From the NCBI GenBank assembly GCA_028829895.1, contig CM054182.1, forward strand, positions 63,291,879-63,355,878: DNA of 64,000 bases, given 5' to 3'. Shown in pieces: positions 23,354-34,025 of this stretch. The notes under the pieces were generated by a model. It did no database searches and was not told the origin of the DNA. It saw only the letters and a list, made by a program, of their open reading frames with translations. The position numbers and the translations under genes were made by a program. Source of the DNA: Sinotaia quadrata (taxonomy: Eukaryota; Mollusca; Gastropoda; Architaenioglossa; Viviparidae). Within the stretch, counting starts at the first letter, position 1; every line of letters begins with the position of its first letter.

Positions 23354-23437
23354 GAGTGAGTGAGTGAGTGAGTGAGTGAATGAGTGAGTGAGTGAGTGAG
23401 TGAGTGAGTGAGTGAGTGAGTGATGGATGGATGGATG
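23354..23437. repeat. (GAGT)n-(GATG)n microsatellite
   Basis: About 16 GAGT units, one changed to GAAT, followed by four GATG units. Confidence 0.98.
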
Positions 23438-23624
23438 ATTATCATTATCAGTTTAAGAAATGGGTGTTATACGAAACACGCTTATTATTATTATCAGTAT
23501 AAGAAATGAAGGAATGAAGGAATTTTAAGAAAAGTACGAGGTGAACGAAAAGAAATGGACGAATTTTAATCCAACGAATAAGCATTATAATGCACCGCTG
23601 GCTTCTGAATAATCATACAGTAGC

Positions 23625-23700
23625 AACCAGCTGACGTCATTACAATCCAACTGACGTCATTACAACCCAGCTGACGTCATTACAATCCAACTGATGTCAG
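23625..23700. repeat. 20-bp minisatellite built on CRE octamers
   Basis: Units of CTGACGTCATTACAAYCCAR repeat at exactly 20 bp. Three carry the perfect CRE palindrome TGACGTCA (23632, 23652, 23672) and a fourth carries TGATGTCA (23692). Copies differ by one or two bases outside the CRE. No promoter or coding sequence could be recognised beside it. Confidence 0.95.
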
Positions 23701-24299
23701 CAAGGCATCAGCTCCTGCAGTCTGCAACAAACATGAACACGCCTTACTGACCGAGCTACTTTCTAACGGCAAAGACAAATGTGATTGTGTTTTTGTTGTT
23801 GTTTTTTCTTTTGGGTTGTGTGTGTGAAGGTGGGGGGGGGGATATTTTAGGGTGTTTTTGGTATTTTTGTTTTTTATTATTTTTTTTTTTGGGGGGGGAG
23901 GTATTGCTACCGTTTATGTCTGCGTGCTTGCACTAAACCCCAACTAGCATAGGCCATGGTCAGTAGTAAGTGATACCAATCTGTCTCTATCGCTCTCAGT
24001 GGTGCGGCAAATTGCATTTCAGCTGGCACCATGGTATCAAAGGCTGTTAGTTTTGAGTGGCTTGTTTCTGTAATATTGAAATGAATGGGGACGCACGACA
24101 GCCGGAACTGATAAGGAAGGTCAGCGTTGTGCGTCTGTTTCAATTCCCGGATTGTCTTCAGCTCCTGGCTCTGGGAGGCCTGTTCCATCTTATGTGGTTT
24201 TTGCCTTACTGTGCTCTACTTTCTCAAAATATTCCTCGCGCACGTGTAGGCTTTCTGAGAAACGTGCAGGAATCTGCCGACACCCACACATAGTTTCAC
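23701..24299. other. unique stretch with G-runs and overlapping unassigned frames
   Basis: G/T-rich runs lie at 23790-23905. A 93-codon minus-strand frame (23907-24188) overlaps a plus-strand frame (24057-24293). The region is of normal complexity, but neither product is recognised and both frames cannot be real. Confidence 0.35.
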
Positions 24300-24875
24300 C
24301 AACCACGATTGGGCATAGACATAAAGGTACAAAGAGACATACAGATACAAACACATACAGATACAAAGACATACAGATACAAAATCGCGTACAGATGCAA
24401 AGACACAGTTACAAAGACACAAACAGGTACAAAGATATTTAAAGATACAAAGATACAGATACAAAGACACATACAGGTAGATACAAAGATATACAGGTAG
24501 GTACAAAGACACATACAGATACAAAGATATACAGATACAAAATCGCATACAGATACAAAGACACAAACAGGTACAAAGATATTTAAAGATACAAAAGACA
24601 CAGATACAAAGACACATACAGGTAGGTACAAAGACACATAATATACAAAAAGTCACATACAGATACAAAGAAACATACAGATACAAAGACACATACAGGT
24701 AGTTACAAGGACACATTCAGATACAAAATCGCTTACAGGTAGGTACAAAGACACATACAGATATAAAGACACATATAAGATACAAAAACGCATACAGATA
24801 GGTACGAAGACACATACAGGTAAAACGATACATACAAAGACACATACATATACAAAGAAGCATACATGAGAGATG
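24300..24875. repeat. ~16-bp ACAGATACAAAGACAC minisatellite, >30 copies
   Basis: A long array of ACATACAGATACAAAG-type units with frequent GGTA insertions and short TATTTAAAG interruptions. Long cysteine/tyrosine/valine/leucine-rich frames on the minus strand are read through this repeat and are not genes. Confidence 0.96.
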
Positions 24876-25575
24876 ACACATTCTGTTTTTCGACCATGAA
24901 ATGACAAACTATTCTTAAGGTGAAATGTGTAGCTCGTTATGTTATTAAGCAAATCGATAGTAGTAAATTAAAGCAACCAAACCTTCCCCCCAAAAAAACA
25001 CAAAGCACAGAATACAAGATGTTCTGTATGTTTAGCCTTTCTATTTCTACTCCTTTTTTATGATTTAACATATATTATATGCTATCAGTACTTTTTCTTC
25101 TTTTACTTAAAATTAACTTTTCTCTTCTTTCTGCACTGCTCATTGCTTAACAAGTAAAATATAATTAATAACTGCTAGTTGCGCATGATTATAATAAATG
25201 TTTTACGATTGTTTCAATTATTACAAGTTTTTACACCTGTTAGATAAAAGAATTATAATTATTTTAGTATACACATGTAATAATTGTTAAATGCTTTAAA
25301 CCTGTAATAATTATAATTATTAAATGCTTACACTTGTTAAAATTGGAATTGTTTAACTCTACAGACCTGACCGCACTACATACTTTAGGATACCAGCACT
25401 GACCAAGAATGGAATAGAAAGCATAAAATATGCAAAGACTTACTGCCCTTTATATAAATCAGTTTCTTACGTAAGCAAGGATTTTTTAAAAAGCAAGCGT
25501 GTATGAGTGTATGTGAGAGGGAGGGGGGTACACCACTGGAGGCCGGCAAAACTCAGTAAGTATCGGAAATGTGTG
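24876..25575. other. unique AT-rich stretch
   Basis: Loose repeats of AATTATAATTATT-like phrases (25240-25330). No gene was seen. Confidence 0.5.
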
Positions 25576-25577
25576 GA

Positions 25578-25611
<34 letters not shown>

Positions 25612-25632
25612 AAGAGAGAGAGAAAGAGAGAG
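25576..25632. repeat. (GA)n microsatellite with AAAG interruptions
   Basis: GA units interrupted by AAAG at regular points. The arginine/glutamate-rich frame over it is an artefact. Confidence 0.97.
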
Positions 25633-25994
25633 CTCTAAAGTCTTGTTCCTTTTGGATGAAACTGTCATTTGGAGAGAGGGAATAGACAATTCGGTATACG
25701 GTAGGGATTTTTTTTTAAAAGAAAAGAAAAATGTAAACGATGTGTCAAGCCACAATTTCCGGTACAGGGTGATATTCTCCAAGAGAAAAAACGGCAAACT
25801 CAGCAAAGAAATAAACATCCCGGTAAAACGCCAAGATCTCCTCTCAAGCCAAACCGTGAAAGAAAAACAACAAGGAAAACGAAGCACAAGTAATTTCAAA
25901 CTGTTATCATGATAAGAAATGCGATATACATGTCAATAAACATAACGTCAGCTCTTCGCGGCCTCTTGTGTCTTCACAAATATTCCCGCAATAA
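25633..25994. other. unique stretch following the GA tract
   Basis: A plus-strand frame started in the GA repeat stays open to 25912 but shows no recognisable domain. Confidence 0.4.
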
Positions 25995-26100
25995 CAACGT
26001 GCCAATGAAAGCCCATATATGCCTGTTATAGGGCCGACCTGGCAACGTGCCAATGAAAGCCCATAATATATGCCTGTTACAGGGCCGACCTGGCAACGTC
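25995..26100. repeat. 48-51 bp tandem duplication, 2 copies
   Basis: CAACGTGCCAATGAAAGCCC and GGGCCGACCTGG blocks recur at 25995 and 26043. A third unit is cut off after CAACGT. Confidence 0.95.
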
Positions 26101-27204
26101 GAACAGTGCTAGAATGTATATATTCAATACATTTGTATTTTACGTTTTCTTCTTTCTTTTTTTTTTAACCACTCCAGTGCTTTTGTTTCTCCGGTAACAA
26201 GTTGTACAGTAATAAAGCATGGACATATAAAGTTCCTTTGTTCTATACCTTTTAATTGTTTGTTTATTAACATTTATCTACATTTCTGAATAATTAAAAA
26301 GAACTCATCGCCGTTCAGTGTTACTAGAAAAGGCTATTTAGCAAGACTGTAGAATGTAGATTATTGCACCTAGCCACGGACGGGTGACATGAATGTGGTA
26401 TGATAATTGATTGGCTGCGACCCCGCCCTCGTGAGCTGGAGAGCAGACGTGTTGACTCTTATGACCTAACAAATCTGGTTCCTGAGGTTTCAAAACTGAA
26501 AGCCGATGAGCATGACAATAACGAATTGTACAAAGTTAAATGATTGAACCCGTTCATCAGGCTTAGGATTTGCTGGTCGATGTTCATGTTAACATTTTAT
26601 TTATTCATTTGGTGGTAGTAAGACATTTAATTCGTACTTTTTACGATTCATTTGCACATGGTTTGGATATGATGTTGAGATGTTTATTTACTTTTCTCGA
26701 GGTTTTGTCTGTTTGCTTGTGGTTGTTGTTTTTGTTTTTTTGATTGGAGGGAGTTTGTTTTGTTCGTGGCTGGGGGGTTGTTGATGCTGTCAGTTGAGAG
26801 ATCATATGACTGAAACCGGGGGGACGGGGGGCAAACAGGTTCTCACGAATACATACTAACGTCAGTTCATGGGTCATTAAACTTTACATCATTCTTTCAA
26901 CACGCCATCTACAAACAATCTAAACATATCGTCATTCATTCAACCTGCCTTCTGCAATCTAAACTGTGGACGTCATTCTTTCAAGCTGCCATATTAAAAA
27001 ACAGTCTCAAGATACAGAAATCTCGACTCTAAAAGCACAACTGTGATAATAGTTGTGATTTTTACCTGCAAACGTTTAGATTATAGGAGTTAAAAGGAAA
27101 ATGGAAATATTACACTTCTCTTGGTTATGTTTTGTTTAAATATCGCTTTGAAAATGTATGCGTGCATGTATATGAGTGCGAACTGTCTGGAGCTCTTAAA
27201 TTCG
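26101..27204. other. unique stretch, nothing recognised
   Basis: T- and G-rich runs near 26690-26840. A loosely repeated GTCATTCWTTCAACCTGCC phrase (26905-26995) may be an eroded repeat. No gene. Confidence 0.5.
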
Positions 27205-27495
27205 AATAGGTGTTGCTTATTAACTTTTACTTTCGTCTAGCAATTATGTCAGCTAGATAATAATTTCAATAGGTGTTGCTTATTAACTTTTACTTTCGTC
27301 TAGCAATTATGTCAGCTAGATAATAATTTCAATAGGTGTTGCTTATTAACTTTTACTTTCGTCTAGCAATTATGTCAGCTAGATAATAATTTCAATAGGT
27401 GTTGCTTATTAACTTTTACTTTCGTCTAGCAATTATGTCAGCTAGATAATAATTTCAATAGGGGTTGCTTATTAACTTTTACTTTCGTAGTCAGC
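27205..27495. repeat. 63-bp minisatellite, about 4.6 copies
   Basis: AATAGGTGTTGCTTATTAAC begins at 27205 and repeats every 63 bp with almost no differences. The last unit is truncated by an internal deletion. Confidence 0.98.
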
Positions 27496-27504
27496 TAGAT
27501 CATA

Positions 27505-27820
27505 TTTTCAATCATATTAATATGGTTAACTTGCTAATATCTAAGCCATTATTCATCATAATTTAAATCATATTAATATGATCAACTCGCTCACAACTTC
27601 ATCATTATTTCAATCAAATTAAAGTGATCAACTTGGTCACAACTCACAAGTACATCATAATTTCATTCATATTAATGTGATCAACTCGCCCAAAATATAC
27701 ATCATAATTTCAATCATATCAATGTGATCAACTCGCCCAAAATATACATCATAATTTCAATCATATTAGTGTGATCAACTCGCCCAAAATATACGTCATA
27801 ATTTCAATCATATTAAAGGG
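27505..27820. repeat. ~47-bp minisatellite, about 7 copies
   Basis: ATCATAATTTCAATCATATT with GTGATCAACTCGCCCAAAAT blocks. The right-hand copies are nearly identical and the left-hand ones are diverged. It joins the 63-bp array directly. Confidence 0.93.
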
Positions 27821-28772
27821 ATGTAGTACATCTCTAACACAAGTATAACATATCAATAGCAAAATGCATGAAATATTTCTAAGTCCATTCACTCTCAATC
27901 AGTTAGTTAACTCAACATTAAACTAATGGTCACCTTTGTGGCCAGACTACTAACCACTCCAAATTCAAAGTGATTAGAAAATAGCATTCTCTAGGAAATA
28001 GAATTCAGCAGGAAAACTTTTGATCTCAGCCATTTGGCTGGTCTCGTTCCCTTAAATCTTAACCACTTAATAATAAAAACTACTCATCCAGTTGGAACTA
28101 GTTTGGATTGCATCAGAAATTTCTAGCATATTCTCAACTCGAGTTGTTTACTCCAACTCTGATACTTAACAAAAATACCATCATAAGGAGTGTCCAAGGT
28201 TTGATCACATCGACAATTTAACAATTTATATAACAATTAAGTCTAGAAATATGGATAGGAAAATTTACTTCTATCTATCTATCTACAAAGCAAACTTTTT
28301 CCGATTTAAAACCCTTATATTCTATTTGAGTTAATTATAGGTTAGGTGACTGCGTACCCTACAGTATAGATTTCCCTGCCCCCTCCATTCTCCCAACATA
28401 ATGTATTCCTCTAGAAAGCCCAGCCATGGAGAGTGGTTAACGTACGCACGTCGTTCGGTTCATGCCCTGTAGGCAATAATTAAAGTGTTTTCCGGCCTTG
28501 ACGTAAACTGTTTTTCAACAGTTAAAAAAACCAATAATATTTCCCGTATCTTTATTATTACTGCTGCTGTTGTCGCTCAGTTTTCGAGTCTCAAACGGGG
28601 TCTCTCTACAGCAGCAAAGTCTTGGTCAGAAACGAAAGTGACGTCTGGAATAGTTGCTTGTCGAACTAAGCAGAAAACTCGTGACCATGAGCTGGTTCAG
28701 GCAAATTACTTGTGAAGGGTAAGATTGGTAATAAAGTTCTCTGGAATACGTCATCTACATTGGAAAGTAGTT
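27821..28772. other. unique stretch, nothing recognised
   Basis: Short CTAT run at 28262-28285. The 76-codon frame at 28485-28715 is not recognised. A partial tRNA-like match near 28432-28471 does not complete. Confidence 0.45.
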
Positions 28773-28931
28773 TGTGTCTGTGTGTCTGTGTGTGTGTGTG
28801 TGTATGTGTGTGTGTGTGTATGTGTGCGTGTGTGTGTGTGCGTGCGTGTGTGTGTGCGTGTGTGTGTATGTGTGTATGCGTGTGTGTATGTGTGTGTGCG
28901 TGTGTGTGTATGTGTGTGTGAGAGAGAGAGA
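28773..28931. repeat. interrupted (GT)n-(GA)n microsatellite
   Basis: About 145 bp of GT broken by TA, GC and CT steps, closed by a short GA run. Confidence 0.98.
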
Positions 28932-29360
28932 ATGCGTGTAATGACTTTCTTTGCTCTATAAAATATATTTTACGGCTCTATTGATGTCAAATGGCACTCA
29001 AGTTTTCTCTGCTGAAGAGAGTAGGAGAAATGCTGTACATTTGGAAAAGCAAAACGAGCAAACAAAAATATTCTAATGTTCGTCTTGTTCCTTCTGTTTT
29101 ATTTTTATTGGTGCTTCACCTACTTTGTTGTGGTGTACGAGTATGTGCGTCCGTGACGGTGTGCGCACGTAATTATGCGATTGTCCTTTTATTTTTATTT
29201 TATAAACAGTCTGAACTTTTGAACTAAAACTACGGCAATAACTGCCCTCAGCGTTTCCGTGCTGTAAAATCTTCCAGTTAATTATAGAAAATCAATTATT
29301 TATTTTATCTGAAATATTTTGTTGTTACTCTATTCGATGGTGCATGGGAAGACAATGGAT
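28932..29360. other. unique stretch
   Basis: No gene or repeat was recognised. Confidence 0.5.
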
Positions 29361-29369
29361 GTGTGTGTA

Positions 29370-29400
<31 letters not shown>

Positions 29401-29444
29401 ATATAGGGATCTCGCACACATGCACACACACACACACACACACA
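29361..29444. repeat. (GT)n and (AC)n facing tracts
   Basis: A GT tract (29361-29398) is followed after about 16 bp by an AC tract (29415-29444). The two are reverse complements and could fold as a hairpin. Confidence 0.95.
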
Positions 29445-29787
29445 ACTGCAAATGTTATTACAAATTAATGTTAGAGAACACGTACATACTTATATTCACA
29501 TATGTACATACACACACATTCATTTATTGCACTTTCCTCATGTAACACACGCACGAACGTAGACACACACATACAAACGCTGCTTGAGTTTACATCAAGG
29601 TCAAATTGGCAATGTTTCGGTCATATTCTCGTCGCACAAAAGACACATTCACGCGTTACCACTTTTCATTGCAGTAGATTTTCCGCTTTTCTTTATATTT
29701 TTTTAATGCAAATGCACTGGCTTTTACGTAGGTTGCTAAATTGCTATCACATTCCAACAAACAAGACATACTGCGAGAGTTACTACT
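29445..29787. other. unique stretch
   Basis: A 95-codon plus-strand frame at 29502-29789 is not recognised. No other feature. Confidence 0.4.
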
Positions 29788-29905
29788 AAGGCTGTGCTTC
29801 ATTTCCGGCCCCTTTCCAAAAAGACATATAATGCTTGAGCTGTAGCATTCCTAGGCTGTACTTCCTTACCGGTCCTTTGCCAAAAGATACTTATGTAGGC
29901 CCTAA
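29788..29905. repeat. ~63-bp duplication, 2 diverged copies
   Basis: CTAAGGCTGTGCTTCATTTC at 29788 and CTAGGCTGTACTTCCTTACC at 29852 share similar following sequence (CCGGYCCYTTKCCAAAA). Confidence 0.8.
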
Positions 29906-30429
29906 TGCCCTAATGTAGCATTACTAAGGGTTATTTCACGTGCATTCATTATTACAGCTGCAGTTGAAACAGTGGTGGAAGGGAGTATTTTTTTAAGAAA
30001 GATGCATAAACCATTCATTTGGCAGATGACTAAGACTAGTCAACAGTCGTCTGCCCTTTAAAACAAAAGACACTTGCTTCTATGCGTGATGACAAAACTG
30101 GAAAGAGAATAAAGTCGCTTAAGGACAGTTAATTTTGACAAATAAAATGCTTGCATTATGCAAGGTTACAAAGTTGAAAGTAGACACCGGTGGCATGTTA
30201 TATCATCGAGACACGGTCGACCCTTAAAATCTAGGCAAAGCAAATTCGCAAAATCAGGTTCGGCTGCAAATTCTGTATCGTCCCTAACTAGTAACTAGAT
30301 GATACGTTCTCACACTATTTTGCCAAGCAATTAAGATGGAAGATTTTAACAAGGGCAACTGCAACACCACTTGACTTCGCCAAAAACAAGATGGAGGGGC
30401 AGATAATTTTCCGACGCCACTCATCCAGT
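29906..30429. other. unique stretch
   Basis: No gene or repeat was recognised. Confidence 0.5.
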
Positions 30430-30645
30430 GCTCGTGGTTGTAGTTGACAAGCAAAACTGTGAAATCATTCTGTCTTGTTGCTTGCTGGGGGAAAAAGTGC
30501 TAGTAGTTGTAGTTGACAAGCAAAACTGTGAAATCATCTTGTGTTGCTGCTGCTAGTAAAAAAGCAATTCTAGTGGTTGTAGTTGATAAGCAAAACTGTG
30601 AAATCATCCTTTATTGTTGCTGGCTAGTAAAAAATGTCTGGACTT
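30430..30645. repeat. ~70-bp minisatellite, 3 copies
   Basis: GTTGTAGTTGACAAGCAAAA and CTGTGAAATCAT blocks recur three times at about 30435, 30505 and 30575, with variable tails. Confidence 0.94.
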
Positions 30646-30856
30646 CGGCACATAACTTTCTGATGCCACATATTGGAATAACATATTTGCTTGAATCAAG
30701 TTATTTTAAGCAATTAGTTCTCTCAGTTGTTAGAAGTTACGGAAATGTGGCTGTAACTTGATTTTCTTATTGTTCTCTCCGTGCAAACTTGACCGTGGAC
30801 ACTTAGTGGAGGGAATCTTTACAATTATTTTGTGCTCATGTAAGAATGTTGAATGT

Positions 30857-30857
30857 T

Positions 30858-30947
<90 letters not shown>
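30857..30947. repeat. (GT)n-(GA)n compound microsatellite
   Basis: About 66 bp of pure GT passing into about 24 bp of GA. Confidence 0.99.
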
Positions 30948-31192
30948 AATAAGATGCTTGAGTTCGTGCATGAGATATAGTCCGTGTTCTAGTTCAGGGA
31001 CACGGAAAATGGCGAAGGTCAGCACGGAAGATTCCGGGTGATAGCTATTCAGTGCTAATGCTCTTCGGAATTATCTGTGAGCTTGACACTAACCGTTTGT
31101 CTAATTCTTCGGTTCGTCAGCTGGTTAGTGAATGAATACAATTAACGTCCGACCAGACCTTTCTCATTCTTACTACAAACATCGAAGCTGGA

Positions 31193-31655
31193 AATCGAGA
31201 CAGAAACGTTTTGTGTTATGTGTAAAGCCTGAGTTGAGAAAGAAACGTTTTGTGTTATGTGTAAAGCCTGAGTTGAGAAAGAAACGTTTCGTGTTATGTG
31301 TAAAGCCTGAGTTGAGACAGAAACGTTTTGTGTTATGTGTAAAGCCTGAGTTGAGAAAGAAACGTTTTATGTTATGTGTAAAGCCTGAGTTGAGAAAGAA
31401 ACGTTTTGTGTTATGTGTAAAGCCTGAGTTGAGAAAGAAACGTTTTGTGTTATGTGTAAAGCCTGAGTTGAGAAAGAAACGTTTTGTGTTATGTGTACAG
31501 CCTGAGTTGAGAAAGAAACGTTTTATGTTATGTGTAAAGCCTGAGTTGAGAAAGAAACGTTTTGTGTTACGCATGAAAGCCTGAGACAGAAACGTTTCGT
31601 GTTAGGTGTAAAGCCTGAGACAGAAATGTTTCGTGTTAGGTGTAAAGGCGTGAGT
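31193..31655. repeat. 39-bp minisatellite, 10 copies plus 2 short ones
   Basis: AAACGTTTTGTGTTATGTGT starts units at 31203 and every 39 bp to 31554. Two copies of about 35 bp follow. Because 39 is divisible by three, the plus strand has a 150-codon frame with a 13-residue repeat (KRFVLCVKPELRK) and the minus strand has a 133-codon frame (FTHNTKRFFLNSG). Both strands being open argues for a repeat artefact, not a protein. Confidence 0.97.
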
Positions 31656-32700
31656 CTAGACAAGACCGTTTTGTATTATGTGTTAAAGGTATGGGTCCAT
31701 TTTGGCGGTTTGAAAAACAATCACACATTAATAGGTACAATAAGGGACGGACATTTAGCTCAGTCTGTATTAATACGAATTAAATACTGTCTTTCGAGAT
31801 AATTTCACTGACTGTTATAGATTAACTCAGTCAATTATAAACACAAATAGAATACGAGTTCATTGGAACAACTTTACTATCACAGGCATTAACTCATTAT
31901 GTGCTTGATTTAAAAGAGAAGTTTATTAGTATGTATGCACAATCTTCACTATAATGAGAGAGTCACTAGATTTAAGGACAGATGTACTGGTTTGACAGGG
32001 AGTGGGTCCTTGGTTTCCTTGGATTTCGTCCCTAGTTGTCGTTGGTTTTGGTTTGGTTTTGGTGTATTTTTTGACCATTCGATCTCGGAACTGTTCGTTA
32101 TGATTCGTGCGGGTTCTTATTCGAGACAGGGTTCAGACAAAGCTACTCTTTGATGAGGCCAGCATTTCCTGGACAATTTGCAAGTCCCCCTTACAGACAC
32201 AGAGAAGGTGATGGAAGGGGCCGCGAAACAGACTGATGCTTAGCGAGATAATTGATCACTATAAACTTTACTAGCAATTGTTTTTACGGAGTTGAACAAA
32301 ACTATATACTCTAAGAAGAAAATGCAGTTGAGCAATTAATGAACTGAACTACAATCTTGCCACTTTATGTATAAAGTGTTGTAAGAGGTTAGTAATTCAA
32401 CATACTCGTCTTTACTGAAGGCTTGTGACGTCATTTAACGTGATTTAATTACGGCAAGTGAGTGTTATGTTGAATGTTAGATACTTCTATGGTAAATATG
32501 TTGAATTACATTCACAAGGACAACATAATTCTCTAGATCAGTCACTTAATGTAACCCAAACATTTCGTTTCACATATCACGTGACATTTTGTTTCTCGGT
32601 TGTAAACAAATTGCTAGTTAAAGTTATAGATCGCTGATTCTATCTTGTTGGAAACAGGTCCAAACTAAAATACTAAAATGCTATGTTGTTTATCTTTCCG
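31656..32700. other. unique stretch with scattered CRE and E-box
   Basis: A perfect CRE (32426-32433) and an E-box CACGTG (32578-32583) lie here. No gene or tandem repeat. Confidence 0.4.
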
Positions 32701-32703
32701 ATG

Positions 32704-33000
32704 TCACAGACCACGTGATCCTCTGTTGCTGGTTGGAAGACACAATGCAAGCTAATGTCACAGATTAGCACGTGCTGTGTTGCTGGTTGGAAGACACAAT
32801 GCAAGCTAACGTCACTAATCAGCACGTGATGTGTTCCTGGTTGGAAGACACAATGCAAGCTAACGTCACTAATCAGCACGTGATGTGTTCCTGGTTGGAA
32901 GACACAATGCAAGCTAACGTCACTAATCAGCACGTGATGTGTTGCTGGTTGGAAGACACAATGCAAGCTAACGTCACAGATTAGCAATTGTTCTCTTGCT
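32704..33000. repeat. 54-bp minisatellite carrying an E-box per unit, 5 copies
   Basis: GGTTGGAAGACACAATGCAA and AAGCTAACGTCACTAATCAG blocks repeat at 54 bp. The E-box CACGTG recurs at 32712, 32769, 32823, 32877 and 32931. Open frames on both strands follow from the unit length. Confidence 0.97.
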
Positions 33001-33076
33001 AGTTGATAAAACCCAGGTGAACAGAACAAGATGATCGGCGTCTAGAAGGAATGAGTCAAATGGCCGCAGTGATCGG

Positions 33077-33088
33077 CACGTGACGTCA
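33077..33088. promoter_or_regulatory. fused E-box and CRE (CACGTGACGTCA)
   Basis: An E-box (33077-33082) and a perfect CRE (33081-33088) share two bases. This lies about 80 bp after the E-box minisatellite. Binding is untested. Confidence 0.3.
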
Positions 33089-33594
33089 TTTGAGTTTAAT
33101 GGGCTGCGGGCGAAAGGTGACCGTCATAGGAAGCGAGTTCATGCTGTAGAGTGTAGAGTGTAGACTGTAGAATCAGCCGCTAGTTATCACTCGCATTTGC
33201 GTTGCCTATCCAAGAGGTAGAAATTGGTGAGAGGAAAAGAGCTTCACATTTGAGCAACACGTGACCTTTAACACTAAACAAGCGCGTGCGTATCGCAATC
33301 TTCTCAGCAAATAGTGAAGTATTTAACGAATGATTTACGATGACAATCACACGAAATCCAAAGGGGAGATAAAACAATCAGGACTAGGCTCGCCAGCACG
33401 ACTATCTGATCACATTTTTCTCTTCCAAAAAAAACTCTTGAGTCTTTCTGGAGAATTTACTTCTTAAATCTAAGATTTGAGAGATTGATGAGGGAGTTTT
33501 CTTTAGAACTTCTGCAAAAATCAAAATTCTGCACTTGGACGTCGATGTTGAAAATACAAGGAGAAGCATCTATCTGTTGTGTACTTTACACTAT
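33089..33594. other. unique stretch
   Basis: Another CACGTG lies at 33258-33263, and a variant of the AAGGGAGRYAA motif (one extra G) at 33360-33374. No gene. Confidence 0.45.
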
Positions 33595-34025
33595 TAACCA
33601 TAAGACGTGCACCTCGAACTATATCGTAACCTCAACTGTGGGGTCTCGAGAAGTGTAATCATAATTAACCATAAGATGTACACATCAAACTATAATGTAA
33701 CCTCAACTGTGGGGTCTCCAGAAGTGTAATCATAATTAACCATAAGACGTGCACATCGAAATATAATGTAACCTCAACTGTGGGGTCTCCAGAAGTGTAA
33801 TCATAATTAACCATAAGACGTGCACCTTGATCTATAACGCAACATCAACTGTGGGGTCTCCAGAAGTATAATCATAATTAACCATAAGATGTACACATCA
33901 AACTATAATGTAACCTCAACTGTGGGGTCTCCAGAAGTGTAATCATAATTAACCATAAGACGTGCACATCGAAATATAATGCAACCTCAACTGTGGGGTC
34001 TCCAAAGAAGTGTAATCATAATTTG
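33595..34025. repeat. 70-71 bp minisatellite, 6 copies
   Basis: CCATAAGACGTGCACATCGA and CTCAACTGTGGGGTCTCCAG blocks recur at about 33599, 33669, 33739, 33811, 33881 and 33952. Two alternating sequence types (GATGTACACATCAAAC and GACGTGCACATCGAAA) suggest a partial higher-order pattern. Confidence 0.97.

Noticed and set aside
24216..24716. 166-codon minus-strand frame rich in C, Y, V and L, suggesting a membrane protein
   Set aside because: It lies in the ACAGATACAAAG minisatellite, overlaps other long frames, and its hydrophobicity comes from the unit sequence.
28432..28471. AGTGGTTAACG followed by GGTTCATGCCC, resembling tRNA A- and B-boxes
   Set aside because: The two boxes are only about 15 bp apart and there is no cloverleaf; no other copy was seen to suggest a SINE.
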